Below, in pieces: positions 15,316-25,100 of a stretch of 32,940 nt of DNA. The position numbers were made by a program, and so were the translations under genes. The notes under the pieces were generated by a model. It searched no databases, had not been told where the DNA came from, and worked only from the letters and a program-made list of their open reading frames with translations. The stretch's first letter is position 1; each line of letters opens with the position of its first letter. Origin of the DNA: Flavobacteriales bacterium UBA1112 (GTDB lineage: Bacteria; Bacteroidota; Bacteroidia; Flavobacteriales_D; Sanyastnellaceae); assembly GCA_002313415.1 (NCBI GenBank), contig DCBH01000059.1:1-32940 (forward strand), given 5' to 3'.

Positions 15316-15882
15316 ATGAATATGAACCACTCTCTTTCGCTTCTTTTTGGCGCCGCTTTCTTTGCGTGCACTGGTTGTGTAGATGTGACCTTCCCTTCGC
15401 CCATGCCTGAAAACCGCCGAGAACTCAACTCCTTCCCTTCGTCTTGGCATGGCACTTGGATTGCCTCAGATCAGAATACCCAGGCCACCGATGAAGATGA
15501 TTTTCTCATTGTTGCTGAGGACCGAATCCTTGGCTCGAACGATGCAGAGGAACTCGTCGTAGGAGAAGACATCGTGCTCAAACGCCTTGGTCGAAAGCGA
15601 ATAATCAGCTTCCCCCAAGAATCTGGCAATCGCTATTCTGTGGTGGTCGCACAACGCTGGGGAGATGTTTTGGAAGTCAGAGCATTTGACCCCAAACAAG
15701 ACGGAGCCATAAACACCTGGAAAACCATACTCGGCGCAGACCAAATCAAGGAGATTTATGAATCTGACGGGCAAGAGCTGCAGCTTGAGGAGGTGCACCT
15801 CAACCCGAAAAACACAAGGCAGTTCCGCGCCTTGTTGCGCAGCGGAACATCCAATTTGGTTACCTACATACGTGCGGAATAG
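15316..15882 (+). CDS. Small predicted lipoprotein of unknown function
   Basis: 188 residues. The signal MNMNHSLSLLFGAAFFACTGC ends in Cys21, a plausible though not ideal lipobox (CTGC). The mature part is hydrophilic and beta-rich, with SWHGTWIASDQNTQA, then DDFLIVAEDRILGS and a central segment with ISFPQESGNRYSVVVAQRW; such a layout suggests a small beta-barrel or lipocalin-like fold, but I recognise no family. It begins eight bases after uppP and so is probably in that operon. An ATG at 15322 is an alternative start. In many Bacteroidota truB follows uppP, so this gene may be a lineage-specific insertion. Confidence 0.75.
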   Translation: MNMNHSLSLLFGAAFFACTGCVDVTFPSPMPENRRELNSFPSSWHGTWIASDQNTQATDEDDFLIVAEDRILGSNDAEELVVGEDIVLKRLGRKRIISFPQESGNRYSVVVAQRWGDVLEVRAFDPKQDGAINTWKTILGADQIKEIYESDGQELQLEEVHLNPKNTRQFRALLRSGTSNLVTYIRAE

Positions 15883-15925
15883 CCGCGTTGGCTCAAAGGT
15901 TCAAGCAAATGACAATTGTTCTTGC

Positions 15926-16678
15926 TTAACGCACAATGCTGATTGCTCTCTCCAATCTCTCAGAAACTGCGCTCCAATTCACCAAGCGCAGGAACGCTTG
16001 AATGTAATCCTTCCGACGATTTTGATAATTGAGGTAGTACGCATGTTCCCAGACATCCATGCCCAAAATCGGTGTCCCAGTCTGAGCCACGCATTGAGTC
16101 ATAAGTGGGTTGTCTTGGTTGGGCGTGCTCGAGACTTCAAGCTTGCCCTCGCCATTCACCATTAACCAGGCCCAACCACTTCCAAACTGCGTTGCACCAG
16201 CTTTTGCGAACGCGTCTGCAAAGGACTCTACCCCTCCCAAATCTCTCAAAATCAATTCCGCCAAAGCGCCCTCGGGAGCGTCGGGACCTCCCGGACGCAA
16301 AACCTCCCAATACAGTGTGTGATTGTAGTGTCCACCCCCATTGTTTCGGAGGGACGCGTCCTCGGCCGACACCCCTTGAAGAAGAGATTCTAGACTGCCG
16401 TCGTTGGCCAACGTAAGCCCATCAAGAGCAGCATTCAACTTCCGCACGTACCCGGCATGATGTTTCCCATGATGTATTTCCATGGTCAACGCATCTATGG
16501 ACGGCGCCAGCGCATCCAGGGAGAAACCGAGTTCTGGCAATTTGAAACTCTCTGGGCCAAAGGTGGTCATTGCCGTTGATCCAGATTGAGCGTCTTTAGG
16601 TTCACAACCCATCCATGGCGTGAGCACCAAGCCTGCACCGGCCGCACCAGTGATTTTAAGAAACGTTCGCTTGTCCAT
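15926..16678 (-). CDS. Superoxide dismutase, Fe/Mn family, exported form
   Basis: Converts superoxide to oxygen and hydrogen peroxide. 250 residues from the ATG at 16678, placed by a CATCTTTG box four bases upstream; longer upstream readings are not family-like. Metal ligands are His69 (MEIHHGKHH), His120 (NNGGGHYNHTLYW), Asp208 and His212 (MDVWEHAYYL). GGGHYNH, NQDNPLM and DVWEHAYYL favour Mn or cambialistic use over Fe. Unlike cytoplasmic SodA it begins with MDKRTFLKITGAAGAGLVL and WMGC, a Tat-like leader with KR in place of RR and a poor lipobox at Cys25, so it is probably exported and possibly lipid-anchored. It ends 43 bases from the convergent lipoprotein gene. Confidence 0.93.
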   Translation of the reverse strand: MDKRTFLKITGAAGAGLVLTPWMGCEPKDAQSGSTAMTTFGPESFKLPELGFSLDALAPSIDALTMEIHHGKHHAGYVRKLNAALDGLTLANDGSLESLLQGVSAEDASLRNNGGGHYNHTLYWEVLRPGGPDAPEGALAELILRDLGGVESFADAFAKAGATQFGSGWAWLMVNGEGKLEVSSTPNQDNPLMTQCVAQTGTPILGMDVWEHAYYLNYQNRRKDYIQAFLRLVNWSAVSERLERAISIVR

Positions 16679-16682
16679 GACA

Positions 16683-16690
16683 CAAAGATG
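16683..16690 (-). promoter_or_regulatory. -7-like box before superoxide dismutase gene
   Basis: CATCTTTG on the minus strand, four bases (TGTC) before the ATG. A TTTG occurs 16 bases upstream of it on the same strand, close to the 17-23 base spacing reported for Flavobacterium promoters. Confidence 0.5.
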
Positions 16691-16783
16691 GCCACGAAAG
16701 CGTTTCCAAATGAGGTGTGCACGTCTCTGTGTGGACAGAAGGCCGTCCAGCAACGCGAGCACACTCTTCAGACTCGCGAATTT

Positions 16784-16791
16784 TACCTTGC
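16784..16791 (+). promoter_or_regulatory. -7-like box before AsmA-like gene
   Basis: TACCTTGC begins ten bases before the ATG at 16794, two bases closer than in most genes of this window. It matches TAnnTT but not the final TG. Confidence 0.35.
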
Positions 16792-16793
16792 CG

Positions 16794-19436
16794 ATGGACC
16801 TCACCTCTTTTTTCAAAGCCCGACGCCGCATGCTTCTGGTAGCTATGGGCATTCCTTTGGTAATCTGCCTCACTGTGGTCCTTTTGGCTTCTCTTCGCGG
16901 CGAAGAGTGGAAAGCCCGGGCCATCGAAGCTGTCAGCGCCCAACACGGAGGACACCTTGACGTCCATGAAGTGACACTCTCCTGGTGGAATGGTTTCCCG
17001 CACATAAGCGTGGATTTAGGCGATGTCGCTTTCACAAACTCACACCAAGACACCCTGATTCAAGCCAGTCGAATCGGTCTCGAGATTGAAATTCTGAGCC
17101 TCATTGGCAAGTCTCCAGACATTCATACCATCACTCTCGAAGATGGCCAACTCCATCTTGCTCAGGATCGTCGGGGAACCTGGAATGTCAGCACATTGCT
17201 CAAGAGTCCTGAAAAGGACACGTCGGACGAGCAGGCGAAACTTTCACTGACCTCTGTCAGGCTGAAAAACATCGAACTTACCCTTGCATTGGATCAAGAA
17301 TTCTCTGCCTCTGCGATGGTGCATCATGCAAAAATTGATTTGACCGATTCGCTGAATTCTTGGCGATGGACGATGGATGCCGCGGAAGTTGAAATTGCCG
17401 CCAGCAAAATGCCAGAGCTTCAATCCTTTTCACTCTTCACACAGGGAGTCTCAACGAGAACGGAGGACGGTCTTTGGAGTCTTACAAGTGATGTCGAAAT
17501 GGCGGGGACAACAATTGAAGTCGCAGCAACCTACAGAAATGACAACGATTGGCAAGCCCAAATGTTGGCACCTCGCGTCACCTTGTCTGGAGTAGAGCGC
17601 CTTGTTCGGACATACCCCTGGCAAGGTAAACTTTCGTTAGAACACAATTTTCAACTGGAGGCACACCTCAACCCCGCAAGCACCCACTTAACGTGGTCCA
17701 CAACCCCTGCGTCGTTTCAAGTCGCCCCGAGCCTCACTGGCCTCACCATGGCTTTGCAAGGGGCTTGCTCAGGGCGTGGGGAAGTTCTCTATGAACGGGG
17801 CGTCTGGAACTGGACTGTGGACGAGGTGCTGGCAAGTGGGTCAGGCTGGTCTCTCGAGGGGAACATTCGTCCCAACTCATCACACCAGTACTTTTTCGAG
17901 GGCTCCCTCGAAATCGATGTTTCCACGCCATGGGAAGCGTGGGTGCCAAATCTGTCCCAAAGCGTCACAGCTTTGCTCCCTCAATCGGGCACCGCAAGAG
18001 CAAATGGCAACATCGTCGTTGATTTGAATGGCGGCACCTTGTCACCACGAGGAACCTTGGCTTTGTCGGACATCTCCGGCAAGCTAAATGGGCAACAGTA
18101 CCTCGTGAATGCCCATGCCATGGATTTTCGCGGACCGCTCCTTTCATCGGATTCCGTTCACTTGTCGTGGGCGGGCAACGTTGGTGTCGCAACTCTGAAC
18201 GATTTGAGTTGGAAATCTCTATCCAGTTTTGAACCACTTCGTGGGAAAATTGATGTAGCGGCAGAATCGATCAATGTTCCGCCTTTTTTGGCTTGGTGGA
18301 ATCACTTGGACCGAGATGCATCGCAAAGTGCCCAATTGCTTCCCGCCGGTTCAGAATTGACCCTTCACGTTCAAAGTGATGTTCTCGAGTGGGATGCCCT
18401 GATGTGTCGTCAACTCGACGTAACAAGTAAAATTGAACACTCTCGATGGACCATTTACAGCGCGCGCTTCCAGGGCCTCGAAGGAAAAGCACATGTCGAA
18501 GGTGCACTTGCCCCAGGTCGAGCTGGCTGGCAGCTCACCCTTCGAGGCACGGCAGATGACGTGTCGCTGCCCAAACTGTTTTCGACGTACAACAACTTTG
18601 GTCAATCCCTGCTTCGTTACGACCACTTAAGCGGAGCCATTTCAACCGCCGGGAACCTCGGCATGTCTTGGGGTTTAGATGGCTCCTGGCATTCTGAGCA
18701 CTTCACCGCGAGTCTCGCAACCACCCTTAATCACGGGAGGTTGACTGAGCTCGAGGTCTTTGAGGAGGTTGCCAACTACCTTGACGGCCACCGCCTAATT
18801 GCCCCTCTGGTCGACCCTGATGACCTTCGTGAACGTTTACGAGACGTCGCGCTCGAGCCTGTTGAGCAGCGCATCGATGTTCGTGGACAAATGGTGCGGT
18901 TGCCCATGACTGTCATTGAATCTTCAGCCATGAATGTAGCCATTGAAGGCTCGTATGACTTCAATTCCAACATCGATTACACCCTGGGTTTCGCTCTTCG
19001 CGACCTTCGCGCTGAGGTTTCAGATGCTTTTGGAGAAATGGAAGATGATGGACTGGGAAATCAGTTTTTCCTGCGCATGTTTGGACAAGTTGATGCCCCA
19101 GAGTACAAATACGACCGCAATGCTGCCAAAAACCATCGACGGGCAGCAATCCAGGCAGAGAAGGAACGTCTCATGGAAGCCATACGCAGCAGAAAAAACT
19201 CCTTGGATGAAAACGTAGCGACACCTGCCAAGAAGGACAGTGAAGCTCCAAAACCTCCAAAGACATCGGTGTTGCCAGATGCAATTGGAGATGGAGAGCC
19301 CTCTACGAAACCGCAAAAATCGCTCTCTGATTCAACCGAGGTGAAAAACAACCCTTCCCTGCTGAATCGACGTCGCAAAGGCAAAAACAAGAACCAAAGC
19401 GACTTGTTGAACCCAGACGACGAGGATTACCTTTAA
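16794..19436 (+). CDS. AsmA-like membrane-anchored protein
   Basis: 880 residues, predicted to be anchored in the inner membrane by one N-terminal helix (about residues 12-34, MLLVAMGIPLVICLTVVLLA) with a long periplasmic beta-rich body. The start of the body, VEVTLSWWNGFPHISVDLGDV-like with LDVHEVTLSW and GLEIEILSLIGK, then ITLEDGQLHLAQDRRGTWN, is typical of AsmA/YhdP-type proteins, now viewed as bridge-like lipid-transfer proteins between membranes. A C-terminal AsmA-2-like part (YDFNSNIDYTLGFALRDL) precedes a charged, low-complexity tail of about 110 residues rich in K, S, P and D. It is divergent from the superoxide dismutase gene. A TACCTTGC box begins ten bases before the ATG. No enzymatic motif is seen. 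Confidence 0.8.
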   Translation: MDLTSFFKARRRMLLVAMGIPLVICLTVVLLASLRGEEWKARAIEAVSAQHGGHLDVHEVTLSWWNGFPHISVDLGDVAFTNSHQDTLIQASRIGLEIEILSLIGKSPDIHTITLEDGQLHLAQDRRGTWNVSTLLKSPEKDTSDEQAKLSLTSVRLKNIELTLALDQEFSASAMVHHAKIDLTDSLNSWRWTMDAAEVEIAASKMPELQSFSLFTQGVSTRTEDGLWSLTSDVEMAGTTIEVAATYRNDNDWQAQMLAPRVTLSGVERLVRTYPWQGKLSLEHNFQLEAHLNPASTHLTWSTTPASFQVAPSLTGLTMALQGACSGRGEVLYERGVWNWTVDEVLASGSGWSLEGNIRPNSSHQYFFEGSLEIDVSTPWEAWVPNLSQSVTALLPQSGTARANGNIVVDLNGGTLSPRGTLALSDISGKLNGQQYLVNAHAMDFRGPLLSSDSVHLSWAGNVGVATLNDLSWKSLSSFEPLRGKIDVAAESINVPPFLAWWNHLDRDASQSAQLLPAGSELTLHVQSDVLEWDALMCRQLDVTSKIEHSRWTIYSARFQGLEGKAHVEGALAPGRAGWQLTLRGTADDVSLPKLFSTYNNFGQSLLRYDHLSGAISTAGNLGMSWGLDGSWHSEHFTASLATTLNHGRLTELEVFEEVANYLDGHRLIAPLVDPDDLRERLRDVALEPVEQRIDVRGQMVRLPMTVIESSAMNVAIEGSYDFNSNIDYTLGFALRDLRAEVSDAFGEMEDDGLGNQFFLRMFGQVDAPEYKYDRNAAKNHRRAAIQAEKERLMEAIRSRKNSLDENVATPAKKDSEAPKPPKTSVLPDAIGDGEPSTKPQKSLSDSTEVKNNPSLLNRRRKGKNKNQSDLLNPDDEDYL
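19428..19435 (+). promoter_or_regulatory. -7-like box overlapping the end of the AsmA-like gene
   Basis: TACCTTTA encodes the last two codons (Tyr, Leu) and first two bases of the stop of the preceding gene, and ends four bases before the next ATG (19440). A TTG at 19407-19409 lies 18 bases upstream, a fitting -33 element. This is the best complete promoter match among the boxes. Confidence 0.55.
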
Positions 19437-19439
19437 ACC

Positions 19440-20045
19440 ATGGAACCCCTGGATTTATCCGCAGTCCAATCTCAGCTCGTTCGATGCCAAGAAATCCTTG
19501 ACGCAGCCCGACAAGAGGGTTGGACAAGCGACCTCGTCACAGCCTTCGACGATGCAACTCGAAATCTTCACGAGGGCGCGGTCGTGAGGAAGACTCTGCA
19601 TTTGAGTTTGACTGAGAAAGCCGTCGACAGAACAGAAGCTCCCCAAGAAAACGAGATTGTGCAACAAGACAATCCACCAGAAGTTCCGGTGAACCGCTTG
19701 TTGACTCCAGAAGGATGTGAGGAAAATCCCATTCCTGAGCAATCTCAGGTGGACTTGTTGTCGTCAATCGGCGAACTCACGCTGGCGGAGAAATTGGCGT
19801 TGCAGCCACTATCCAACGTCGCTGAAGGCATGAGCATTATAGATCGCGCCCACTTTACCAGCGTCCTGTTCTCGGGCGAAGAAGAAGTGTTCAGCACCTT
19901 GTTAGATAAACTTACCCGAGCTGCTACCCAAGAAGAGGCCTTGGCCATGTTCCAAGAGTCACTTTCTCCAAATGGAAACGAAGAGGAGGTGGAGACGCTG
20001 CGCGAATCCTTTGCCAAACGCATCATTCGCACGTTCGTCTCATGA
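19440..20045 (+). CDS. Uncharacterised acidic protein between AsmA-like gene and rsmI
   Basis: 201 residues, no signal peptide or membrane segment, strongly acidic. The N-terminal part (1-50) is probably helical; 60-110 is a polar linker rich in E, Q, N and P; the C-terminal part (about 125-200), from GMSIIDRAHFTSVLFSGEEEVFSTLLDKL to ESFAKRIIRTF, loosely resembles a helical domain seen at the C-termini of many uncharacterised Bacteroidota proteins (the ..I.DRF.F...LF.GD.. type). It starts three bases after the AsmA-like stop and overlaps rsmI by four bases (ATGA), so it is in that unit. No function can be assigned. Confidence 0.75.
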   Translation: MEPLDLSAVQSQLVRCQEILDAARQEGWTSDLVTAFDDATRNLHEGAVVRKTLHLSLTEKAVDRTEAPQENEIVQQDNPPEVPVNRLLTPEGCEENPIPEQSQVDLLSSIGELTLAEKLALQPLSNVAEGMSIIDRAHFTSVLFSGEEEVFSTLLDKLTRAATQEEALAMFQESLSPNGNEEEVETLRESFAKRIIRTFVS

Positions 20046-20758
20046 CCACAGGGAAGCTCATGGTGGTGCCTACGCCGGTTGGGAATTTAGGTGACATGAC
20101 TCCCCGCGCGATAGAGGTACTTACAGAGGCATCCGTGGTTCTAGCCGAGGATACGAGAACCACGGGAAAGTTGCTTCGACACTTTGGTGTAGAAACTCCT
20201 CTCAGGGCGTTTCACCAGCACAACGAGCATCGCACTTTGGAATCCATCGTCTGCGAATTGCGTGCAGGTCAAACCTTCGCCCTGTGCTCCGATGCCGGCA
20301 CTCCAGGAATCTCAGACCCAGGATTCCTACTCGTGCGCGCTTGTGTAGATGCTGGAATCGATGTTGAATGTCTACCCGGGGCCACAGCATTTGTCCCCGC
20401 GTTGGTCATTTCTGGGTTGCCTTGTGACAAATTCTACTTCGAAGGTTTTCTGCCGCACAAAAAAGGTCGTCTTAAACGTCTTACAGCTTTAATTGACATG
20501 ACCTGCACCGTTGTGATGTATGAGAGCCCACACCGCATCATCAAGCTCCTCGAGCAGCTCGATGACCTCGGTGCAGGCGGTCGGCAGGTTTGCCTAAGTA
20601 GAGAAATTTCGAAGCTCCACGAGGAAACCCTACGCGGCCCTGTACATGAGTTAAAGGCGCATCTTCATGCGCATCCTCCGCGCGGAGAGTATGTCGTCGT
20701 GCTCAGTGCTTCGAACCACAAAACGGACCTCAAAAAATCACCCGCTGAACGTCGTTGA
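20042..20758 (+). CDS. rsmI: 16S rRNA 2'-O-ribose methyltransferase RsmI
   Basis: SAM-dependent enzyme methylating the 2'-OH of C1402 (E. coli numbering) in the 16S rRNA decoding centre. 238 residues with the tetrapyrrole-methylase fold. Family blocks: LMVVPTPVGNLGDMTPRAIE at the N-terminus, LAEDTRTTGKLLRHF, FHQHNEH, ALCSDAGTPGISDPGFLLVR and FYFEGFLPHKKGRL, then the YESPHRI motif. It starts inside the end of the preceding gene; CACGTTCG lies four bases before the ATG. Its 3' end overlaps the convergent radA by 29 bases. It is shorter than E. coli RsmI (286) because the C-terminal extension is absent, as in many Bacteroidota. Confidence 0.95.
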   Translation: MTTGKLMVVPTPVGNLGDMTPRAIEVLTEASVVLAEDTRTTGKLLRHFGVETPLRAFHQHNEHRTLESIVCELRAGQTFALCSDAGTPGISDPGFLLVRACVDAGIDVECLPGATAFVPALVISGLPCDKFYFEGFLPHKKGRLKRLTALIDMTCTVVMYESPHRIIKLLEQLDDLGAGGRQVCLSREISKLHEETLRGPVHELKAHLHAHPPRGEYVVVLSASNHKTDLKKSPAERR

Positions 20759-22094
20759 CACCCATCACGGGCACCACTGACAAGCCTTTGGGCGACCTGG
20801 GAGGCTTGCCATGTCCTGAAATCAACATCCGCTCCATGCCGAGCCTTGACGCCTCTGCCATCCTTTGCTCCAAACGGGCAACCGGACGTATTTCCCCATT
20901 CAAGCCAACCTCACCCGCAAAAGCCGTGCGTTTGTCCAAAGGCAAATCCAAGCTTGAACTCAATATGGCCGCCACAACAGCCAAATCATTCGCCGGATCA
21001 TGAATTTTCAGCCCTCCAGCAAGATTCAAGAACACGTCAAACTGAGCCAGCTTAAAGCCACATCGCTTTTCTAGAACAGCCAAAAGCATGTTCAGACGAC
21101 GCAAATCAAACCCCGTTCCCGAGCGCTGTGGTGTGCCGTATACTGCCGTGCTCACCAAAGCCTGAATCTCAACGAGCAGCGGCCGCGCACCTTGCAAGGC
21201 AACGGAAACTGCCGATCCACTGCCTGCGTCATCTCGTTCTCCGAGGAGAACCTCGCTTGGATGGTCTACCGCACAAAGCCCATTTCCTGCCATCTCGTAA
21301 ATGCCCAACTCAGAAGTTGTTCCGAATCGGTTTTTTGAAGCTCGCAGCATGCGATAAGCATGGTTTCGATCACCCTCAAACTGCAAGACCACATCGACCA
21401 TGTGCTCAAGCACTTTGGGCCCTGCCAAAGATCCCTCTTTGGTGATGTGCCCCACCATAAACATCGGCGTTCCCGTCACCTTGGCCAGGGCCGTCAAAGC
21501 CGCAGAGGATTCTCGAATTTGACCTACAGACCCGGGCACGCCACCTTGGTCAGGCAAATCCAATGTTTGAACAGAGTCCACGATGACCAAGGCAGGCTTT
21601 TCCACCCGCAAAGCCTCCAAAATAGATGGCACCTGAGTTTGGGGGAAAATCAATACAGATGCCGAGATGTCGCCCAATCGGTTCGCCCGCATGCGCACTT
21701 GCTCTGCGCTCTCCTCGCCGCTCACATACAACACCTTTGCGCCTGTATTTCCAACAGCCAAGGCCACTTGCAGCATCAATGTTGACTTTCCTATACCTGG
21801 TTCGCCACCGAGCAAAACCACCCCTCCAGGAACAGACCCACCACCAAGCACGCGATTCAATTCTTTGTCGCCCATGTCCAACCGCGGCAACTCGGATACA
21901 CTGACGTCCAACAAAGGCCTCACTTGCATCGTCTGCAACTGATCCAATCCTGATCGAGCAGTGCGCTGAGAAACCGGCGCTAATGACTCTTCGGTCAAAG
22001 TATTCCAAGTCTTGCAATTGTTGCACTGCCCAACCCATTGTGGGTGAGCATGTCCACATTCAGAGCAGACAAAACGCTTCTTGGTCTTGGCCAC
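20730..22094 (-). CDS. radA: DNA repair protein RadA
   Basis: RecA-like ATPase with a Lon-like C-terminal domain that drives branch migration during recombination repair. 454 residues. A zinc ribbon uses Cys10, Cys13, Cys24 and Cys27 (FVCSECGH, GQCNNCKTW); Walker A GEPGIGKST is at 97-105; the RadA-specific KNRFG motif is at 254-258; and the C-terminal part has the Lon-type fold with FLNLAGGLKIHDPANDLAV and FAGEVGLNGEIRPV. The start is GTG at 22094, giving the canonical MAKTKKRFVC opening. It lies 19 bases after the giant secreted-protein gene on the same strand; no own -7 box is obvious. Confidence 0.97.
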   Translation of the reverse strand: MAKTKKRFVCSECGHAHPQWVGQCNNCKTWNTLTEESLAPVSQRTARSGLDQLQTMQVRPLLDVSVSELPRLDMGDKELNRVLGGGSVPGGVVLLGGEPGIGKSTLMLQVALAVGNTGAKVLYVSGEESAEQVRMRANRLGDISASVLIFPQTQVPSILEALRVEKPALVIVDSVQTLDLPDQGGVPGSVGQIRESSAALTALAKVTGTPMFMVGHITKEGSLAGPKVLEHMVDVVLQFEGDRNHAYRMLRASKNRFGTTSELGIYEMAGNGLCAVDHPSEVLLGERDDAGSGSAVSVALQGARPLLVEIQALVSTAVYGTPQRSGTGFDLRRLNMLLAVLEKRCGFKLAQFDVFLNLAGGLKIHDPANDLAVVAAILSSSLDLPLDKRTAFAGEVGLNGEIRPVARLEQRMAEASRLGMERMLISGHGKPPRSPKGLSVVPVMGVNDVQRVIF

Positions 22095-22113
22095 GGAGCT
22101 GCGTCAACTAGGA

Positions 22114-25100
22114 TTAGCGAGAGCGAAAGATGTTCACCGTGCCCGTGAATTCATCCCCGTTGGGCAACAATACAGTGTAGAAGTACACCCCATCCGCACT
22201 GTTTTCTCCGTACCAAGGAACAGCATTGCGATATTCGGGTTCTTCGTAGACCAAATTGCCCCAGCGATCGAAAACCCGAACCAGCACTCCTTCTGGATCA
22301 TCTTCCCAAGGATCAAGTCCCAGGATATGAAATCCGTTGTTCACATCATTGCCGTCTCGCGGCGTAAACACATTGACAGGCGAAATCTCACATCCATCTA
22401 CAATCACCTCGTACTCGTGCTGAAGGCCTTGTGGCAAACATGGGTTGGCAATTTGAGCCACAAGTGTCAGATCGTATCCCCAACAACTCGGAGGAAACAT
22501 GTCACCCATCAAATCAGCTACGTTTTCGAAAGGCAGCTCAACAAGGGTATCCGTGCACTGAACCGTCCATGAATAGTCGCTGTATGGAGGGCCATTGAAA
22601 TCGGCATTCAAGTCAAATGTTTCAGGTTGCCCAGGGCAAAGCGCCAACGCATCATTGTAGATAGGAAGTGGGTCCCATGTGGGGATGTCACCGATGAAAA
22701 CCAATCCACATTCCTCCTGAGGTTCACATCCATAGGGGTCCTCAATGGTTACGCATATCTGAGTTCCATTGAGCTCTGATTCTTCAGGGATGACCCATTC
22801 AAAATTGTCATCTACCGTGGTTGACGTCCCATCTGGCCACGTGATGGTGTAGTCAGCATAGCTTGCAACGAAAGCTGAGTTGACTCCCAAGTTAGCGTCC
22901 TCCCCTGGCTCGATGCCTCCTCCGTCACAATCCGTGATGGAGCCGCCTGAAAACACTTCCACATCAATTGCAGCCACAAAGTCCAAAAAGCCGCAATCAG
23001 TGTTGTCAAACGTATTGGGACATTCCTCGTTCGGCACTGTGACGCAGTAAGAACCTGTTGCATCCACTTCCCATTCATTGTCGTTGACGTCATCCACCAC
23101 ATTGCCATTGTAAGTCCACTCGTAAACCAGGTCCGTATTTTGGTCCCCTGCGATGGGGTCAAGCTCAATGGTGGCTCCCTCTCCACAGAGATAATCATTC
23201 TCAAGAATGGGCTCTGGAATCGCCGTGTACACCACCTGGTCCTCTGCCTCGCCACAACCATTGGCGACAGTCACCACATAAATCCCCGTCGCATATTGAC
23301 TGAATTCATACTCGTTTTCCAGCACATTGTCCTCCCCAGGGAAAGGCCAGTTGATTGTGGCAACGTCGGCTGGATCGGTCACAAGCACTGTCAAATCCAG
23401 CTCCAATTGATCTACATCGTCACAAGCCCAAACCAAGCTGTCTCCATCAAAAGCAATGGTAGGTGGCTCATTCACCTCAACGTCATAACACGTGGGTGTA
23501 CCGCACTCTGCATCGGTGAAACACAATTCATACATGCCGTATTCCGTCGCCCACCACGTGGTGTTGAACTGGTCGAGCACACTGAATTCGTTGTTGCCAA
23601 GGTTCGAGGTTTCTTCCCAAGATCCCAACGCTGGCTGCACTTCACAAAGAGCCGGCTCATAAAAAAGAACCCCTGTAGTTAAATCATTGATGGATGAGCA
23701 TGCATCCTCATTGCTGATGCAGTTGTTCACACAATTGAAGACGTCAAAACTGAAGTATTGGTCGTTGTCCGGATTGCTACTCACGTAGGTGATTTCAATG
23801 CTGTCGCCATAGACAATGGCCAATTCCGGTTCATCATTCACGTTGTCAAACCCGCCTGACAACAAAGTAACCGTAGAGCTTGTCGTTGTGCCGTCTTCGT
23901 GGATGATGTCTATGTTCAAAAATGACCCTCCCCACCCACTGATAGAGCTAAACAATTGAAGTTGCACAAAGCCCTCCGCAGGAGATGCATATCCTCCTTC
24001 GAATGCAATCGTATCGAATGCGGCCTCGCCACACAAGGCGTCCACTGTCAATTCAGGAATGGTGGATGCCGAGGGGGACAAAACGAATGTACGTTTCCCT
24101 TCACAACCTCCCTCGTCTTCTACAATTACCTGATAAACACCAGCCGTGAGCCATGCGCCATCACCTAAGTCTTCCAAAACCTCTCCGCCACCACCATTCC
24201 AGTCGCCGACCCATGTGTATCCCACAAAATTTTCATCTTCGTCTGGAATCACCTGCACAAAAGCAGAATCCCCTGGACATACTGCCTGCAGGGTGCCTTC
24301 TACGGCCGGAAGGTAAAACGGTGTTTGGAAGACCTCGAAGACTTCCTTCACAACACAACCCCCATCTGTTTCCCCTGTCACGACGAAGACTCCGCCAAAC
24401 GGCACAGTCGCCTCATTGTCTTCCCAAAAGTTTTCATTCAAATTCCAACTCCACGATGTCACCGGTTCTTGACCATCAACTGAATTTGCGGTGACATCGA
24501 GTTCAGCACCTGCGCAAATCCCGAAGTCACCTGTTGACGAAATCACTTCAATGTCCGGTGGCAAAATGTCAAGCACATTGATGACAATGTTGAGCGTGGT
24601 CACCGCGCCATCGCTGTCGGTAGCTTCTATGGTTACTGTGCTAAGACCCGGACTCTCCGCCACGAACGTGCCACCGAACGTCGCAGTCTCTCCATCTGAG
24701 CTAGACTGGTTGTCGATGTAACATTCTCCAGCCAACGTTTCTTCAATTGTCAAGGCCACCGTTTGGCTGGGCTCGGGACCCAGAAACTCGACATCTAAGG
24801 GAGTGGTTTGGCCTATACACAACGAAATGGTATCGCAACCGAGATTGGCCGTAGGAACTGGATTCAGGTTGTTGTTCAGCAACGCCGTGTTGATGTTGAA
24901 AAACTTGTAGTCGAGCCAATTGATGCCGTCGTCATTGCCAGTGCCGATGCCATAGGGCCCGTTGTATGTGTCATCAGGCAAATTGAATCGGCCAAACTGC
25001 ACGTGTGGGCTCGCATCTAAATTGGGGTTGGTCGACTCACCATCAGCACCAGTCACACCTGGGTCAGGGCCACAACAACCATTGGAGCCCCCAACGTCTC

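Noticed and set aside
15903..15927. AAGCAA/TTGCTT repeat between the lipoprotein and superoxide dismutase genes
   Set aside because: Six A/T-rich pairs around a 13-base loop; possible shared terminator, but not distinguishable from chance.
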